A stretch of 64,000 nt of DNA from Pelagibacterium flavum (GCF_025854335.1 NZ_CP107716.1:372001-436000); one strand, 5' to 3'; positions 7,501 to 17,162 are shown, numbered from the stretch's first letter. Notes: generated by a model not told the origin, from the letters alone. Program-made: numbers and translations.

Positions 7501-9351
7501 ATGGGATCCACCAGTGGATCGCCATCGGGGACGGCTGTGTCTTCGGATGGTGGAAAACGTCAATGCCCGTCATGGCGCTATTGGCTCAAGATCAAGGCGG
7601 CAGACCCCTCTGCCCTGCTGGCGGTCGCACTTCTGGTTGTCTTTGGTTACCTCATCGCCGGTCCGGTGGTGTTGCTGCTGGGCGATGCGATTCAGGTCCA
7701 GTTCGCCGAACAGATGCGGACCGGACTGCCCCAGGGCGCGTTCACGACCTATTATTTCGAGCGAGCCCTATTCTCGCCGGTGGCGCGGGACATTTTCTGG
7801 GTTCCCCTGTTCAATACGCTCTCGGTAGCGGCCGGCGCCATCGTGATTGCCCTTTTGGTCGGGGCACCGCTTGGCTGGCTGTTGTCGCGCACCGATCTGC
7901 CGGGCAAACGCTGGTTTTCCACGGCGCTGATCGTGCCTTACATGCTGCCCTCCTGGACCTTTGCATTGGCCTGGAACACGCTGTTCAAGAACCGCACGAC
8001 GGGCGGGTCGCCAAGTTGGATGGAATCGCTGGGCTTTGCGCCGCCCGATTGGCTCGCTTACGGGCAACTGCCCATCACGCTGATCCTGGCGCTCCACTAT
8101 GCGCCCTTCGTCATTCTGCTCTTCGGCAACGCATTGCGCCAGTTCGACGTCCAGCTCGAAGACGCCGCGCGAATCCAGGGCGCCGGCCGTTTTCATGTGG
8201 CGCGCCGTATCGTTTTGCCGCTCATGCTGCCCTCGCTGGTTTCGGCCTGCACTCTGATCTTTGCCAAATGTTTGGGAGATTTCGGGGTCGCCTATATTCT
8301 GGGCGTGCCCGTGCGCTATGACGTTTTGGCGACCTCGCTGTTTCGGGCGATCTCATCGAGCCAGGCCGGTATGAGCGCCGTGCTGGCGGGAACGATCGTG
8401 CTCTTGGGCGCCATCTCGATTTTGATCGACATGCGGCTTTTGCGCGAAGCGTCCCGGTTTCAGACCATTGGTGGCAAAGGCGCCATGGCCCGTCCGACGC
8501 GGCTGGGCCGGTTCGCTCCGCTGGCGACATCATGGGCGCTGCTGGTTTTCCTGATCAGCGCGGCCATCCCGCTCACGGCCCTGGCGTTGACCACGGTCAT
8601 GCGGATGCCGGGCGTTTTCACGCTGGACAATTTCACCCTCGATTTCTGGATCGGTCATAACCTTAACACCACGGCGCTGCGGCAAGGCATATTGCTGACG
8701 CCTGACTTCTGGTGGGCCACTTTCAACACGATCTGGATTGTGGGCACCGCGGCGCTGGGCGCAGGATTTCTTGGCCTTCTGGTCGGGATCGCGGTGGCGC
8801 GGTCTCCGCTCAAGATTGCCGGAACGCTGCTGCGCTATCTTACCTTTCTGCCCTATCTCGTACCCGGCATTGCCTTTGCGGCGGCCTATCTGTCCATGTT
8901 CGCGGTCCCGCGCGGCCCGGTGCCAGCTCTTTACGGTACCTCGCTCATCTTGGTGCTCGCCATTTTGGCCGACCAAATGCCATTCGCCTCGCGGGCGGGT
9001 ATTTCGGCGATGATGCAATTGGGCAAGGATCCCGAGGAGTCCGCCCGGATCGTTGGTGCCGGCTGGTGGCGGCGACTGGTCTCGATCGTCGTGCCCATTC
9101 AGAAGGGCGCGCTGGTGTCGGGCGTCCTGCTCCCCTTTATCTCCGGCATCAAGGGGCTCAGCCTTGTGGTTGTGCTCGCGGTGCCAGGAACGGACCTGCT
9201 GACCACATACGCCATCCGGCTCGTGGATTACGGCTACACCCAGGCGTCCAATGCCGTGGTGCTGATGATCTGCGTCATAGCCTTCTTCGGCACTGTCGGC
9301 GTGCAGCGTCTCACAAAAAGTTCTCTCTCGGACGGGCTGGGTAACAAATAA
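7501..9351 (+). CDS. Two-domain ABC permease, FbpB/PhnU-PhnV type
   Basis: A 616-residue inner-membrane permease with two fused BPD_transp_1 domains. Each half has the cytoplasmic EAA loop that docks the ATPase: EDAARIQGAG near residue 220 and EESARIVGAG near residue 512. About 12 hydrophobic segments are visible, with the halves joined near residues 320-345. Fused permeases of this shape are used for ferric iron (FbpB, SfuB) and for 2-aminoethylphosphonate. The gene overlaps the following ATPase by one base (TAATG), so assembly is coupled. Either substrate class would fit the binding proteins of the operon; I cannot choose between them. Confidence 0.9.
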   Translation: MGSTSGSPSGTAVSSDGGKRQCPSWRYWLKIKAADPSALLAVALLVVFGYLIAGPVVLLLGDAIQVQFAEQMRTGLPQGAFTTYYFERALFSPVARDIFWVPLFNTLSVAAGAIVIALLVGAPLGWLLSRTDLPGKRWFSTALIVPYMLPSWTFALAWNTLFKNRTTGGSPSWMESLGFAPPDWLAYGQLPITLILALHYAPFVILLFGNALRQFDVQLEDAARIQGAGRFHVARRIVLPLMLPSLVSACTLIFAKCLGDFGVAYILGVPVRYDVLATSLFRAISSSQAGMSAVLAGTIVLLGAISILIDMRLLREASRFQTIGGKGAMARPTRLGRFAPLATSWALLVFLISAAIPLTALALTTVMRMPGVFTLDNFTLDFWIGHNLNTTALRQGILLTPDFWWATFNTIWIVGTAALGAGFLGLLVGIAVARSPLKIAGTLLRYLTFLPYLVPGIAFAAAYLSMFAVPRGPVPALYGTSLILVLAILADQMPFASRAGISAMMQLGKDPEESARIVGAGWWRRLVSIVVPIQKGALVSGVLLPFISGIKGLSLVVVLAVPGTDLLTTYAIRLVDYGYTQASNAVVLMICVIAFFGTVGVQRLTKSSLSDGLGNK

Positions 9352-10445
9352 TGACTTCGATTACGCTTTCACACATTTCCAAATCCTATGGATCAGGCGG
9401 GCCCAAGGCTGTCGACGATCTCTCTCTCGATATCGCACGCGGGGAGTTCCTGTGCCTTTTGGGACCTTCGGGCTGCGGCAAGACGACGACCTTGCGCATG
9501 CTTGCCGGGCTGGAGCACCCGTCCGAGGGCTCCATCGCCATGGGAGAAAAAACCATCGTCTCGGTTTCGTCGGGCATCTTCGTGCCACCGGAAAAGCGAG
9601 AACTGGGGCTGGTGTTTCAGAGTTACGCGTTGTGGCCGCATCTGAGCGTTGAGGAAAACATTGCCTTTGGCCTCAAGCTCAAGAAGGTTGGCAAGGCCGA
9701 GCGCGATGCGCGGATCACCGAGGTTACCGAAAAGCTCGGCATTGCTCAGTATCGCAGCCGCTATCCCAACCAATTGTCCGGCGGCCAGCAGCAGCGCGTC
9801 GCCCTGGCCCGAATGCTGGCGCTCAACCCTTCCGTGATTTTGCTCGATGAGCCCCTCTCCAATCTCGACGCCAAATTGAGGTTGGAAATGCGCGCGGAGC
9901 TGCGGCGCATCCATAAAGAGCTTGGCGCCACCATCGTTTTCGTCACGCACGACCAGTGGGAAGCCATGACGCTCGCCACCAAAATCGCGGTGATGAGCGA
10001 GGGGCGTCTGCAGCAGTTGGGCACCCCTGACGATATTTACGAGCGTCCCGCGAACCGTTTCGTGGCCGAGTTCGTCGGCAGTCTGCCGATTAACATCATC
10101 GGTATCTCGGACGCAGACCAATCGGCGGTCTCGCACTGGATCAAGGGCCTTGTGGGTGAAAGCCCAGTCTATCCCGTCTCGGTTGGTTTGAGACCGGAAG
10201 CAATTGAAATCGATCCGAATACTCTGGCCGCTGCGAACCTGCGTACTGCGGTCGTCAAGGACATTCTGCCCACCGGCGGAAGTTGGATCGTCGAACTCTC
10301 GGTGGAGGGCGAAAAGATTTTCGCCATCGCCGGCAGCGCGCCGCGCTTTGACATCGAACACACTGTTGGACTTTCGGTCGATCCGGCCGAGCTTCATCTG
10401 TTCGACGCCAGGGGCGAGCGCATCCCATTGTCTCACACCCCGTGA
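9351..10445 (+). CDS. ABC transporter ATPase, FbpC/PotA class
   Basis: A 364-residue ATPase that powers the adjacent permease. Walker A GPSGCGKTT is at 38-46, the Q-loop near 90 (VFQSYALWPH), signature LSGGQQQR at 142-149, Walker B ILLDEP at 163-168 and the switch histidine in FVTHDQ near 200. The last 130 residues form a TOBE-like regulatory domain, as in FbpC, PotA and PhnT. The start codon overlaps the permease stop, and the next binding-protein gene starts 29 bases after this stop. LGLVFQSYALWPHLSVEEN is the usual form in iron, polyamine and phosphonate importers, so the family does not settle the cargo. Confidence 0.92.
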   Translation: MTSITLSHISKSYGSGGPKAVDDLSLDIARGEFLCLLGPSGCGKTTTLRMLAGLEHPSEGSIAMGEKTIVSVSSGIFVPPEKRELGLVFQSYALWPHLSVEENIAFGLKLKKVGKAERDARITEVTEKLGIAQYRSRYPNQLSGGQQQRVALARMLALNPSVILLDEPLSNLDAKLRLEMRAELRRIHKELGATIVFVTHDQWEAMTLATKIAVMSEGRLQQLGTPDDIYERPANRFVAEFVGSLPINIIGISDADQSAVSHWIKGLVGESPVYPVSVGLRPEAIEIDPNTLAAANLRTAVVKDILPTGGSWIVELSVEGEKIFAIAGSAPRFDIEHTVGLSVDPAELHLFDARGERIPLSHTP

Positions 10446-10474
10446 GACGCCTTTATCTCAAGGAGGAATTCGTT

Positions 10475-11620
10475 ATGCCGAAACAGGCCCATTTCATGTC
10501 AGGGATCAGCCTTGCCGCCATGGTCGCGATCGCGTCCGTCAGCGCCGCACCGGCTCAGGAGTCTCTGGGTCTTTCCAACGAGGACTATTCGCTCGAGGCT
10601 CTGATCGAAGCTGCTCAGCAGGAGGGCCCAATCACCGTCATAGATGCGACCGGTAAGATCGTGACCATGGCCGAAAACTTTTCGGAAAAATACGGGATCG
10701 AAGCGACCGGCGTTAAAATGTCCGCCCAAGAGCAAGAGCAGGTGCTTTTGCGTGAAGCGGCGGCCGGAAACGTGCAGACCGATGTCTTCAACATGAGCAA
10801 TCTGCCCTCGGTCACCTCCCAGATCCTGCCGCAAAATATCGGCGTGAGCTGGTTCCCGCCCGATCTTGCCGAGGCGATTCCGGAAAACTATCAGAACCCT
10901 GCGATCACCAGCCTCAATCCTTGGGTCTGGTCCTACAATACCGACGTACACACCGATGGGTGCCCCGTCGATAATATGTGGGCGCTGACCGAGCCGGAGT
11001 GGGAAGGCCGGGTCGCCATTCCCGATCCGTTGCTGCGCAACGAAACGATGTTCTGGTTCAACCAGCTTGAAACCAATTCGGACGATCAGATGGCTCAGGC
11101 CTATGAGGATTATTTTGGTGAGCCTCTTGAGACTGACGAAGCCAGCGCGACCGCCGAATGGGTGAAGCGCTTCGCTGCCAATCATCCCACCGTCACGCGG
11201 TCGGATTCCGATGTGGGACCGATCGTTGGCGCGCCGGGCCAGGCCGAACCCTTTATGGGCTTTGTGAGTGCCGCGATTTTCGGTGATGCCGTTGAAGATG
11301 GATATGGGATGGGCATTTGCGAAGGGATGGAGCCATTCGTCGGCCAGCTCACACCGCGCGTTGCAGTGATCGCTGCGGGCACCGAGCATCCCAATGCCGC
11401 CAAGCTCTTCGTCCATTACATCATGACCGAAGAAGGCATGGCACCCCAGCTTGCGGACGGAAAGCTCTCAACCAACACCGAGGCCCGCATGCCGGAAGGT
11501 GAACCCTCAGGCGTGTTCGATATCGTGGACCAGCTTCACGTGACCGACTCCACGACCACCGAAAGCGATTTTGCGCGCCTGCAGGATTGGCAGGATTTCT
11601 GGATCGTCAATTCCCGCTAG
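10475..11620 (+). CDS. Iron/phosphonate-type extracellular solute-binding protein
   Basis: A 381-residue secreted binding protein of the class that includes FbpA, FutA and AEP-binding proteins. The start at 10475 follows AAGGAGGAATT, an unusually strong ribosome site, and gives a clean signal peptide ending near SAAPAQE; an upstream in-frame reading from 10442 overlaps the ATPase stop and lacks this site. The two-lobed fold is suggested by ALIEAAQQEGPITVIDATGK at the N terminus and the NPWVWSYNTD region. It is the last gene of the operon and is followed by a GC-rich hairpin. The operon thus encodes two binding proteins of different families, while the divergent kinase has a third: an unusual excess for one permease. 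Confidence 0.88.
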   Translation: MPKQAHFMSGISLAAMVAIASVSAAPAQESLGLSNEDYSLEALIEAAQQEGPITVIDATGKIVTMAENFSEKYGIEATGVKMSAQEQEQVLLREAAAGNVQTDVFNMSNLPSVTSQILPQNIGVSWFPPDLAEAIPENYQNPAITSLNPWVWSYNTDVHTDGCPVDNMWALTEPEWEGRVAIPDPLLRNETMFWFNQLETNSDDQMAQAYEDYFGEPLETDEASATAEWVKRFAANHPTVTRSDSDVGPIVGAPGQAEPFMGFVSAAIFGDAVEDGYGMGICEGMEPFVGQLTPRVAVIAAGTEHPNAAKLFVHYIMTEEGMAPQLADGKLSTNTEARMPEGEPSGVFDIVDQLHVTDSTTTESDFARLQDWQDFWIVNSR

Positions 11621-11630
11621 CGGAATAAGT

Positions 11631-11651
11631 GGGGCCGGCCAAGTCGGCCCC
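11631..11651 (+). terminator. GC-rich hairpin ending the transport operon
   Basis: GGGGCCG at 11631-11637 pairs perfectly with CGGCCCC at 11645-11651 across a 7-base loop, 10 bases after the binding-protein stop. The following bases are ATATCTC rather than a T-run, so termination strength is uncertain. Confidence 0.6.
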
Positions 11652-13080
11652 ATATCTCAACAGCCTCGCCCGAATTATGTACATCAACTTTGACCTCCTC
11701 GTGCCTTGGGGCGCAGAACAGAGGCAGTCCTAAGGCTACGGGTCGAGCGTGCGGAAACCCGCAGCAGGGTTGGCCGTGTCATCGAGCGTCTCAAGGCTGG
11801 CGAGGACGGCTAGCTTAACCCCGCTCGGCACGATAAACGCGCAACGTCTACTTCGGAGGAAATGCTAAATCGCATTCAACGCCCAAAGACGGCGATAAAA
11901 CCCGAATGTCGGCTTTCCACACTTCCTTGCCAAAAACAGTCGGTCCGCAACCGGCCCCGATTTCGCCAGACTGCAATGCGCCGCTGCTTCGGCCGTTTAG
12001 TCCATCTTGCGCGCAAACCAAAACCTGCCACTCTCGCCGTGAAGTCCGAGGGGAAGAACAACCTTACATTGCCACCGAGCCACAGGAGCAGAACACCCCC
12101 TTGGTGCGGCATGAAGGGTAGTGGGTGGGTCCTGCGACAGCATGGAAGTCACTCAGACTCCAACGCGGAGGCAGAGTGTCATGCTGAGTTCAACGATTAT
12201 CTGTCGAGTGTCATCGACAACAATGCTGCAGGATTGACATTTCACGACGGCTACCAGAAGCGCTCTGTGTAGCACCGCCCCCTGAGGAGTGCCCGACCGA
12301 CTGCAAGCTGCGCGCATGCCCTGAGCAGCTATCGTTCACCGCCGTCAGCTGCCTCGACCACTCGATTCGGAAGGCTTTGGCCCAGGATTCGCTGCTGAAC
12401 TGAAACGATATCAGATCAGAGTTGGAGAAGCTGGGCCCTGAGCTGGCAGCAAGGCAGTCGAGGCGAACGCCAGCTGTGCTGCGACGGTGAGACGATGCGC
12501 GCACCCAAGGTTCAACGCGATCAAGGATGCACCCAACAAGCGCTTGGAGCTCTTCAGATGCGCGCTCTGAAATCGAAGGGGCGTGCGCCGCCGCTGAATC
12601 GCTAAAATGCGATCAAACGTTTACCCTGTCGGTTAACCCTAAGCGATCAAAGAGCAATTGGGCTCTTGCTATCTCAAACAGCCCGCTTATTTTGGCTTGG
12701 TTGCAGTCATCCCGACCGCGATGCGGCGCCCAGAATTCTGGGCGGTCCCCGCCGGTGTTACGAGCACTGACGAGGACCTGACCGGTAACCTTCTGTGCAA
12801 AGGCCAACGGCTATGACACTCTATATATGCCCCCAAGGATGGGGGGAATCCCTTCGCAAAAGTTTTGCCCATCTCGTGCTCGCTTCGCCCGAAGCGTTGT
12901 GCAGCACCTTGTCCTGTTCCGGCTCCGGCCAGGCCTAGCAAAACCTTTTCCCGACATGCTCCGACCCATCGCCCCGCTGCCCCGGCAGTGAAGGTGAGCG
13001 CGGCTGGCCAATGGTTTTGCACCAGGTCAAAAGCGAGACGCTCGCGAGCATGTCCCTTTATCCTTCGAAGGGATTTTCAA
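11652..13080. other. Gene-poor gap of about 1.4 kb with decayed coding traces
   Basis: I find no convincing gene here. A reading near 11738-11812 encodes ERAETRSRVGRVIERLKAGE before a stop and looks like the end of a lost gene. An open frame at 11862-12272 on the plus strand has a GGAGGA close to its ATG, but its residue composition (basic, proline and serine rich) looks non-coding. The gap marks a sharp boundary between the transport operon and the island that begins with the nuclease-like gene, as expected for a site of repeated insertion and decay. Confidence 0.4.
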
Positions 13081-14181
13081 ATGCCCCATTTTATCTTTCC
13101 CGACCTCCCCTCAGACTTTGCCGATCTTGCTCCCGAATTCGAACGCATCGCCTCCAACGTCGCTGAGCGTTTCGTTTTCGAGACCTCGCGCGATGATCCC
13201 ACTTTCGGTCCGTATGGCGAATTGGCGGCGCTGTTTCGCTCGTCCACCGCGTCCGAGGGTCGTCTGTTTGAAGAGGGCATGCGCTTGCTGCTCGGCACGC
13301 GGGAGCGTTTCATTCTGATCGAAGCGGGGCTCAAACTCCCGCTCATCCCGGCCGCGATCAATGCCGTTGCCTCAAACGATGCCGCCGCCATCGCCAGCCT
13401 GCGCATCGATCCCGACACCTATACCCGGCGCCACTATACCCCCGACGTCATTGTCGTCGAGCGTGAGACGGGCAAGGCGTTCATTCTCGAGCTCAAACGC
13501 ACGAGCAAAAGCTTTGGCCGCGGGCAGATCGATGCACTGGTCGACAAGATGCGCGCGGCCGGGCTTGTGCTCTCGCACACCTTGTTTCATCGCGGCTTTG
13601 GCTTCCCGATCCGTTCGGTCTCGACCTTGCTGGTCGATTGCGACAATTCGGACACCTACAAACGCGTCACCGGAACACATGAGCTCGATGTGACGCTCGC
13701 GGTGCCGGGTCTGGGCACGGCCCTCGATTATCTTCGCGGGCTGTTTGCGGCCAAAGTGCAGACCCAGATCGCCCAGTGCCTGGCGCGCATCGATGGCGCC
13801 ACGCCCGGGCCGATCGCAGCCGAGGTGGTTGTTTCCGAAACGCTTGCTCCCGAACACCCCAATGACCAGCCCGACATCGGGCCAGGTGAGGCAGAGCTGT
13901 GCGTTGTCGAACACCTCGACAAGCCGCGCATGGCCAAACCGCCCCTGCGTGCAGCCAAGGAGGGCAAGAACCTTGGCGAGCCCGATCCTGGGGCGATTGC
14001 GGCCGCCATCCGGCACGGGGTGATGGGGGAAGTCGACAGGACCGGCGTGCCCGCAGCCCTGCGCGAAGCCTTGCGCCGGCAGGCGGCAGAGGGGGAACCG
14101 GCAGCCCAGCTGGTGCTGGACTGGCTCGATCGCTTGCTGCTCGCAAAACTCGATACAGCGCCCATGCGCGTGCGGGTCTAG
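13081..14181 (+). CDS. Hypothetical protein with a PD-(D/E)XK nuclease-like motif
   Basis: A 366-residue protein that I do not recognise by name. Residues 121-139 read as a PD-(D/E)XK core: Pro121-Asp122 (TPDVIVV) and then Glu137-Leu-Lys139 (FILELKR), with a possible upstream acidic Glu64, and it is followed by SFGRGQIDALVDKM, as in many restriction-like folds. This predicts DNA or RNA cleavage, or an inactive nucleic-acid-binding relative. The C-terminal third is charged and probably helical. The start at 13081 follows GAAGGGAT by about 7 bases; a longer reading from 12865 is rejected as it lacks such a site and is non-coding in composition. The gene is followed after 98 bases by an FtsH-like protease and then a recombinase, so the three probably act together. 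Function beyond that is unknown. Confidence 0.7.
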   Translation: MPHFIFPDLPSDFADLAPEFERIASNVAERFVFETSRDDPTFGPYGELAALFRSSTASEGRLFEEGMRLLLGTRERFILIEAGLKLPLIPAAINAVASNDAAAIASLRIDPDTYTRRHYTPDVIVVERETGKAFILELKRTSKSFGRGQIDALVDKMRAAGLVLSHTLFHRGFGFPIRSVSTLLVDCDNSDTYKRVTGTHELDVTLAVPGLGTALDYLRGLFAAKVQTQIAQCLARIDGATPGPIAAEVVVSETLAPEHPNDQPDIGPGEAELCVVEHLDKPRMAKPPLRAAKEGKNLGEPDPGAIAAAIRHGVMGEVDRTGVPAALREALRRQAAEGEPAAQLVLDWLDRLLLAKLDTAPMRVRV

Positions 14182-14197
14182 CGGCCCGAAATCCGCA

Positions 14198-14213
14198 CGG
14201 GCCTACCGGCCCG
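14198..14213 (+). terminator. Hairpin between nuclease-like and protease genes
   Basis: CGGGCC at 14198-14203 and GGCCCG at 14208-14213 form a 6-bp stem with the tetraloop TACC, 17 bases after the stop of the upstream gene. It may attenuate read-through and set the ratio of the nuclease-like protein to the protease. There is no U-tract close behind it. Confidence 0.4.
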
Positions 14214-14279
14214 ACCACTTTGTTTCAAGTCCGAATCAATCCGACGACGCGTCCTTTTTTGGGGCGTGATGGAGACCCC

Positions 14280-16118
14280 ATGCCTTTCAAGTCCATATCC
14301 AAGTCCAAGCCCGACCCGATTCAGCGCTCGGCGATTGATGTCTTTCCCAAATTTGTTGCGCAGGCGCTGCTGGGCAAGCCGTTTCTGGCCGAAATCGCCG
14401 CCAAATCCGAGACCGCCTTTGCGCTGATTATTCACGTGCCCAATGAGAACTGGATGGGCTTTCTCGCCGACGGTCTGCTTTCGATCTTGCCCGGGACGAT
14501 CATCGAACAGATCCGGCCCGGCCGGCGTCGCTCGATCGATGCCTCCAACAATCAATGTCTCGACTATTTGGCCGACGGCCGTTCGGTGGTCGCCATAACA
14601 TACGATCCGAGTGTGATTTCAAAAGACCTGCAGGCAACGGCCGATCGGATCGTCGAAGTTGAGGGCATCGATGTTCGCGTCGTGCGCCGCGCCATTAATG
14701 CAGTTGCGGGCGAGCGCGCCAAGGGTTTGACCCGGACAGATATCGCAACGCTCTCTCCCATTGCGGTGATGGCGGCCATTCGCAACGCCAAGTCGGCAGT
14801 GGAGGCCGTAGCGCGTTTGCGCCGCGCCGCATCGGGCCCCACCGCGCGCACCGCCAATTCCGACCTGCCCAAGCTTGCCGCGTTGCCGCTGGTTGCTGAG
14901 GTGCGTGAGTGGGCCGATACCTTACGCGATGATCTGGCAGCGCTGCGGCGCGGGCAGATCAAAGCCGACGACATCCGCTACGGCGTGCTCGAAGGCCCGC
15001 CGGGCACCGGCAAGTCCTTGCTCGGCGAGGTGCTTGCCCAAAGTGCCGGCTGGCGGTTTGTCGGCACGAGCGTGCCCACATGGTTTTCATCGACCGATGG
15101 CCATCTGGGCGGTGTGACCCGTGCCGCAACCGAATTCTTCATCGATCTCCTGACCCACGATTTCAGCATTGGGTTTCTCGATGAATTGCAGTCGATCCCC
15201 GACCGCTCGGCAATGGACGCCAGCCACCGTGAATGGTGGACAACGCTGGTGGATCTTGTGCTGTTGCAGATCGATCGCGTGCGCAAGTCCGGGCGCCCGA
15301 TCCTGCTGCTGGGGGCGTGTAATCACTACAACCATCTCGATACCGCCCTGATCCGCGGCGGCCGGCTCGAGCAGAAGATCACGGTCCGTCCGCCCGCGAG
15401 CGTTCATGAAGTCCACAACGTTTTGCGGTTTTATTGCGGTACGGCAATCGATGACGGCGAGCTTGAAGCAATCGCCCGCCTGGCGCTTGGCCGCGCCCCG
15501 GCCGATCTGGCCGCGGGCGTAAAACAGGCCCGCGCCCTTGCGCGGCGGGCGGGCAGGGCGCTGGTGCCCGCCGATCTGCACGCCGGCATGGACCTGTCGC
15601 CGGAGCGCCATGGCCCATCTCTGGAGATCGTTGCGCGCCATGAAGCGGCACACGCGCTGATCGCTCACCGGCTTGGCGCACATGTGAACTCGGTCACAAT
15701 AGTGTCAGCCGGCATGAGTGCGGGCGCAACCGAATCTGACTGGGGCGATGCGCCGATGACCCGGCACATGCTCGAAGATCGGGTGAAGGTTGCTTTGGCC
15801 GGGCGGGTTGCCGATGAAATCTTTAACGGTGGTGCATCCTCGGGCGCGGTGGGTGATCTCGCATTTGCGAGCAACCTGTTGCGCCGGGGACGGCTCGAAC
15901 TCGGTCTTTATGACCGGCTTGGCACGATTGACAGTAATGGCGTGATGGCGCGGTTCGATGGTGAATGGCTCGAGGCGAGGCTGAGATGGCTGATGGCGGA
16001 AACCCGCGCCCTGGTTTATGCCGAACGGGCAAAGATCCTCGAGCTTTCGGACATCTTGCTCGAGAAAAAAGTGCTCGACGCCGACGAGATTGTTGCCGCT
16101 CTGGGGGTGGGCAAATGA
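14280..16118 (+). CDS. Soluble FtsH-like AAA+ ATPase with M41-type zinc protease domain
   Basis: A 612-residue protein. Walker A GPPGTGKS starts at residue 239, Walker B is FLDE ending at 302, a sensor-1 asparagine lies in GACNHYNH and an arginine-finger-like GGRLEQ follows. The C-terminal domain has the zinc site HEAAH at 454-458 and the third ligand Asp526 in GAVGDLAFAS, matching the FtsH layout HExxH ... GAxxD. There is no N-terminal membrane segment; instead about 230 residues of unfamiliar sequence occupy the position of the FtsH transmembrane region, so it should be cytoplasmic and choose other substrates. Its gene overlaps the following recombinase by 4 bases (ATGA), a coupling not seen with housekeeping ftsH. 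Known FtsH enzymes degrade regulators and phage factors; here control of the recombinase or the nuclease-like neighbour is a reasonable but untested idea. Confidence 0.8.
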   Translation: MPFKSISKSKPDPIQRSAIDVFPKFVAQALLGKPFLAEIAAKSETAFALIIHVPNENWMGFLADGLLSILPGTIIEQIRPGRRRSIDASNNQCLDYLADGRSVVAITYDPSVISKDLQATADRIVEVEGIDVRVVRRAINAVAGERAKGLTRTDIATLSPIAVMAAIRNAKSAVEAVARLRRAASGPTARTANSDLPKLAALPLVAEVREWADTLRDDLAALRRGQIKADDIRYGVLEGPPGTGKSLLGEVLAQSAGWRFVGTSVPTWFSSTDGHLGGVTRAATEFFIDLLTHDFSIGFLDELQSIPDRSAMDASHREWWTTLVDLVLLQIDRVRKSGRPILLLGACNHYNHLDTALIRGGRLEQKITVRPPASVHEVHNVLRFYCGTAIDDGELEAIARLALGRAPADLAAGVKQARALARRAGRALVPADLHAGMDLSPERHGPSLEIVARHEAAHALIAHRLGAHVNSVTIVSAGMSAGATESDWGDAPMTRHMLEDRVKVALAGRVADEIFNGGASSGAVGDLAFASNLLRRGRLELGLYDRLGTIDSNGVMARFDGEWLEARLRWLMAETRALVYAERAKILELSDILLEKKVLDADEIVAALGVGK

Positions 16119-16996
16119 ACTGGCGTCACCATTTCGATCGGCTGGAGGGCGCTTATGCGTCTTCAACGATCAAGTCTTACATCAGGGATTTCGAAGCGTT
16201 CGCCGGTTGGTGTCGCCGCAAGCGGCTCCGCGCTTTGCCGGCCAGTGCACAAACGGTGGCCCGCTTTATAGATGCGCAAAGCCAGGAGCTGAAAATCAGT
16301 TCAATCAAGCGCAAGATGTGCGCAATCCGCAAAGTCCATCGCCTTGCGGGGTTCAACGACATCGATGAGCATGAAACGATCGCGCTGGCGCTGCGTCGTG
16401 CAAAACGCGCCAGGCCGGGCCGCCCGCGCCAAGCCTTGGGCGTCACATTCGAGCGGCGTAATGCGCTGATGGGCAAGTGTTCCGACGACCTTGTCGGTCT
16501 TCGTGACAAGGTTATGGTGGCGGTTGGGTTCGACACGCTGTGCCGGCGGGCCGAACTCGTTGGTCTGCGCGTTGAAGATTTTCAGATGAGCGATGCTGGC
16601 ACCCTCACCGTGCTGGTCAGACGCGCCAAAAACGACCAAGACGGGCTGGGGCGCATTGCACATTTGTCGGCTGAGACGACCCGCCTCGTCCAGCACTGGC
16701 TGGAGATGACCGGTCTCGAGCGCGGCCCATTGCTGCGGCCAATCTACAAAGGCAAGATCGGCGCGCGCTATTTGCATCCCGCCGCCGTGGGGCGGGTTCT
16801 CAAGCGCTTGTCCAGCATGGCCTACGACCCTGAAATTGCAAAAAAAGTAAGCGGACATTCGCTGCGCGTGGGTTCCGCACAGACGCTGGCAAAGCGCGGG
16901 GTCGGCTTGCTCGCAATCATGTCGGTGGGCGGCTGGCGGTCGTCCAATACTGTCGCGCGCTATGTCGAAAACGTCGAGGTCAATCCGTGGCAGTGA
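16115..16996 (+). CDS. Tyrosine recombinase coupled to the AAA+ protease
   Basis: A 293-residue site-specific recombinase with an N-terminal SAM-like arm (about 10-95) and a catalytic domain. Visible catalytic residues are Arg145 (CRRAEL), Lys172 (RRAKND), His248 and Arg251 (GHSLRVG), Trp274 (GGWRSS) and Tyr283 (ARYVEN). The ATG at 16115 overlaps the stop of the protease gene as ATGA, so it is translated in step with it. A recombinase as the last gene of an operon with a protease suggests that element movement is under proteolytic control, or that the operon is the core of an integrative element. No excisionase is evident. Confidence 0.88.
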   Translation: MNWRHHFDRLEGAYASSTIKSYIRDFEAFAGWCRRKRLRALPASAQTVARFIDAQSQELKISSIKRKMCAIRKVHRLAGFNDIDEHETIALALRRAKRARPGRPRQALGVTFERRNALMGKCSDDLVGLRDKVMVAVGFDTLCRRAELVGLRVEDFQMSDAGTLTVLVRRAKNDQDGLGRIAHLSAETTRLVQHWLEMTGLERGPLLRPIYKGKIGARYLHPAAVGRVLKRLSSMAYDPEIAKKVSGHSLRVGSAQTLAKRGVGLLAIMSVGGWRSSNTVARYVENVEVNPWQ

Positions 16997-17162
16997 AAGG
17001 GCGGTGAGGTGATGCCGAAGAGACTCTTCGCGTCAACTCGCAAAATTTTTGGCGGGACATGGGGATTTCCTGGCCAAAATCGCCAGCAGTCTTGCGATCA
17101 ACTTGACTTGGCCGGCAAAAAGGCAATGACATTACCAGCATTGCCAAAGGGGTTATCACAAC

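Noticed and set aside
11862..12272. 136-codon open frame with GGAGGA near its ATG, as a real gene
   Set aside because: Composition is basic, serine- and proline-rich without any motif, the Shine-Dalgarno is too close to the ATG, and the frame lies in a decayed gap.
12865..13080. N-terminal extension of the PD-(D/E)XK-like protein
   Set aside because: The extension looks non-coding, while the ATG at 13081 has a ribosome site at good spacing.
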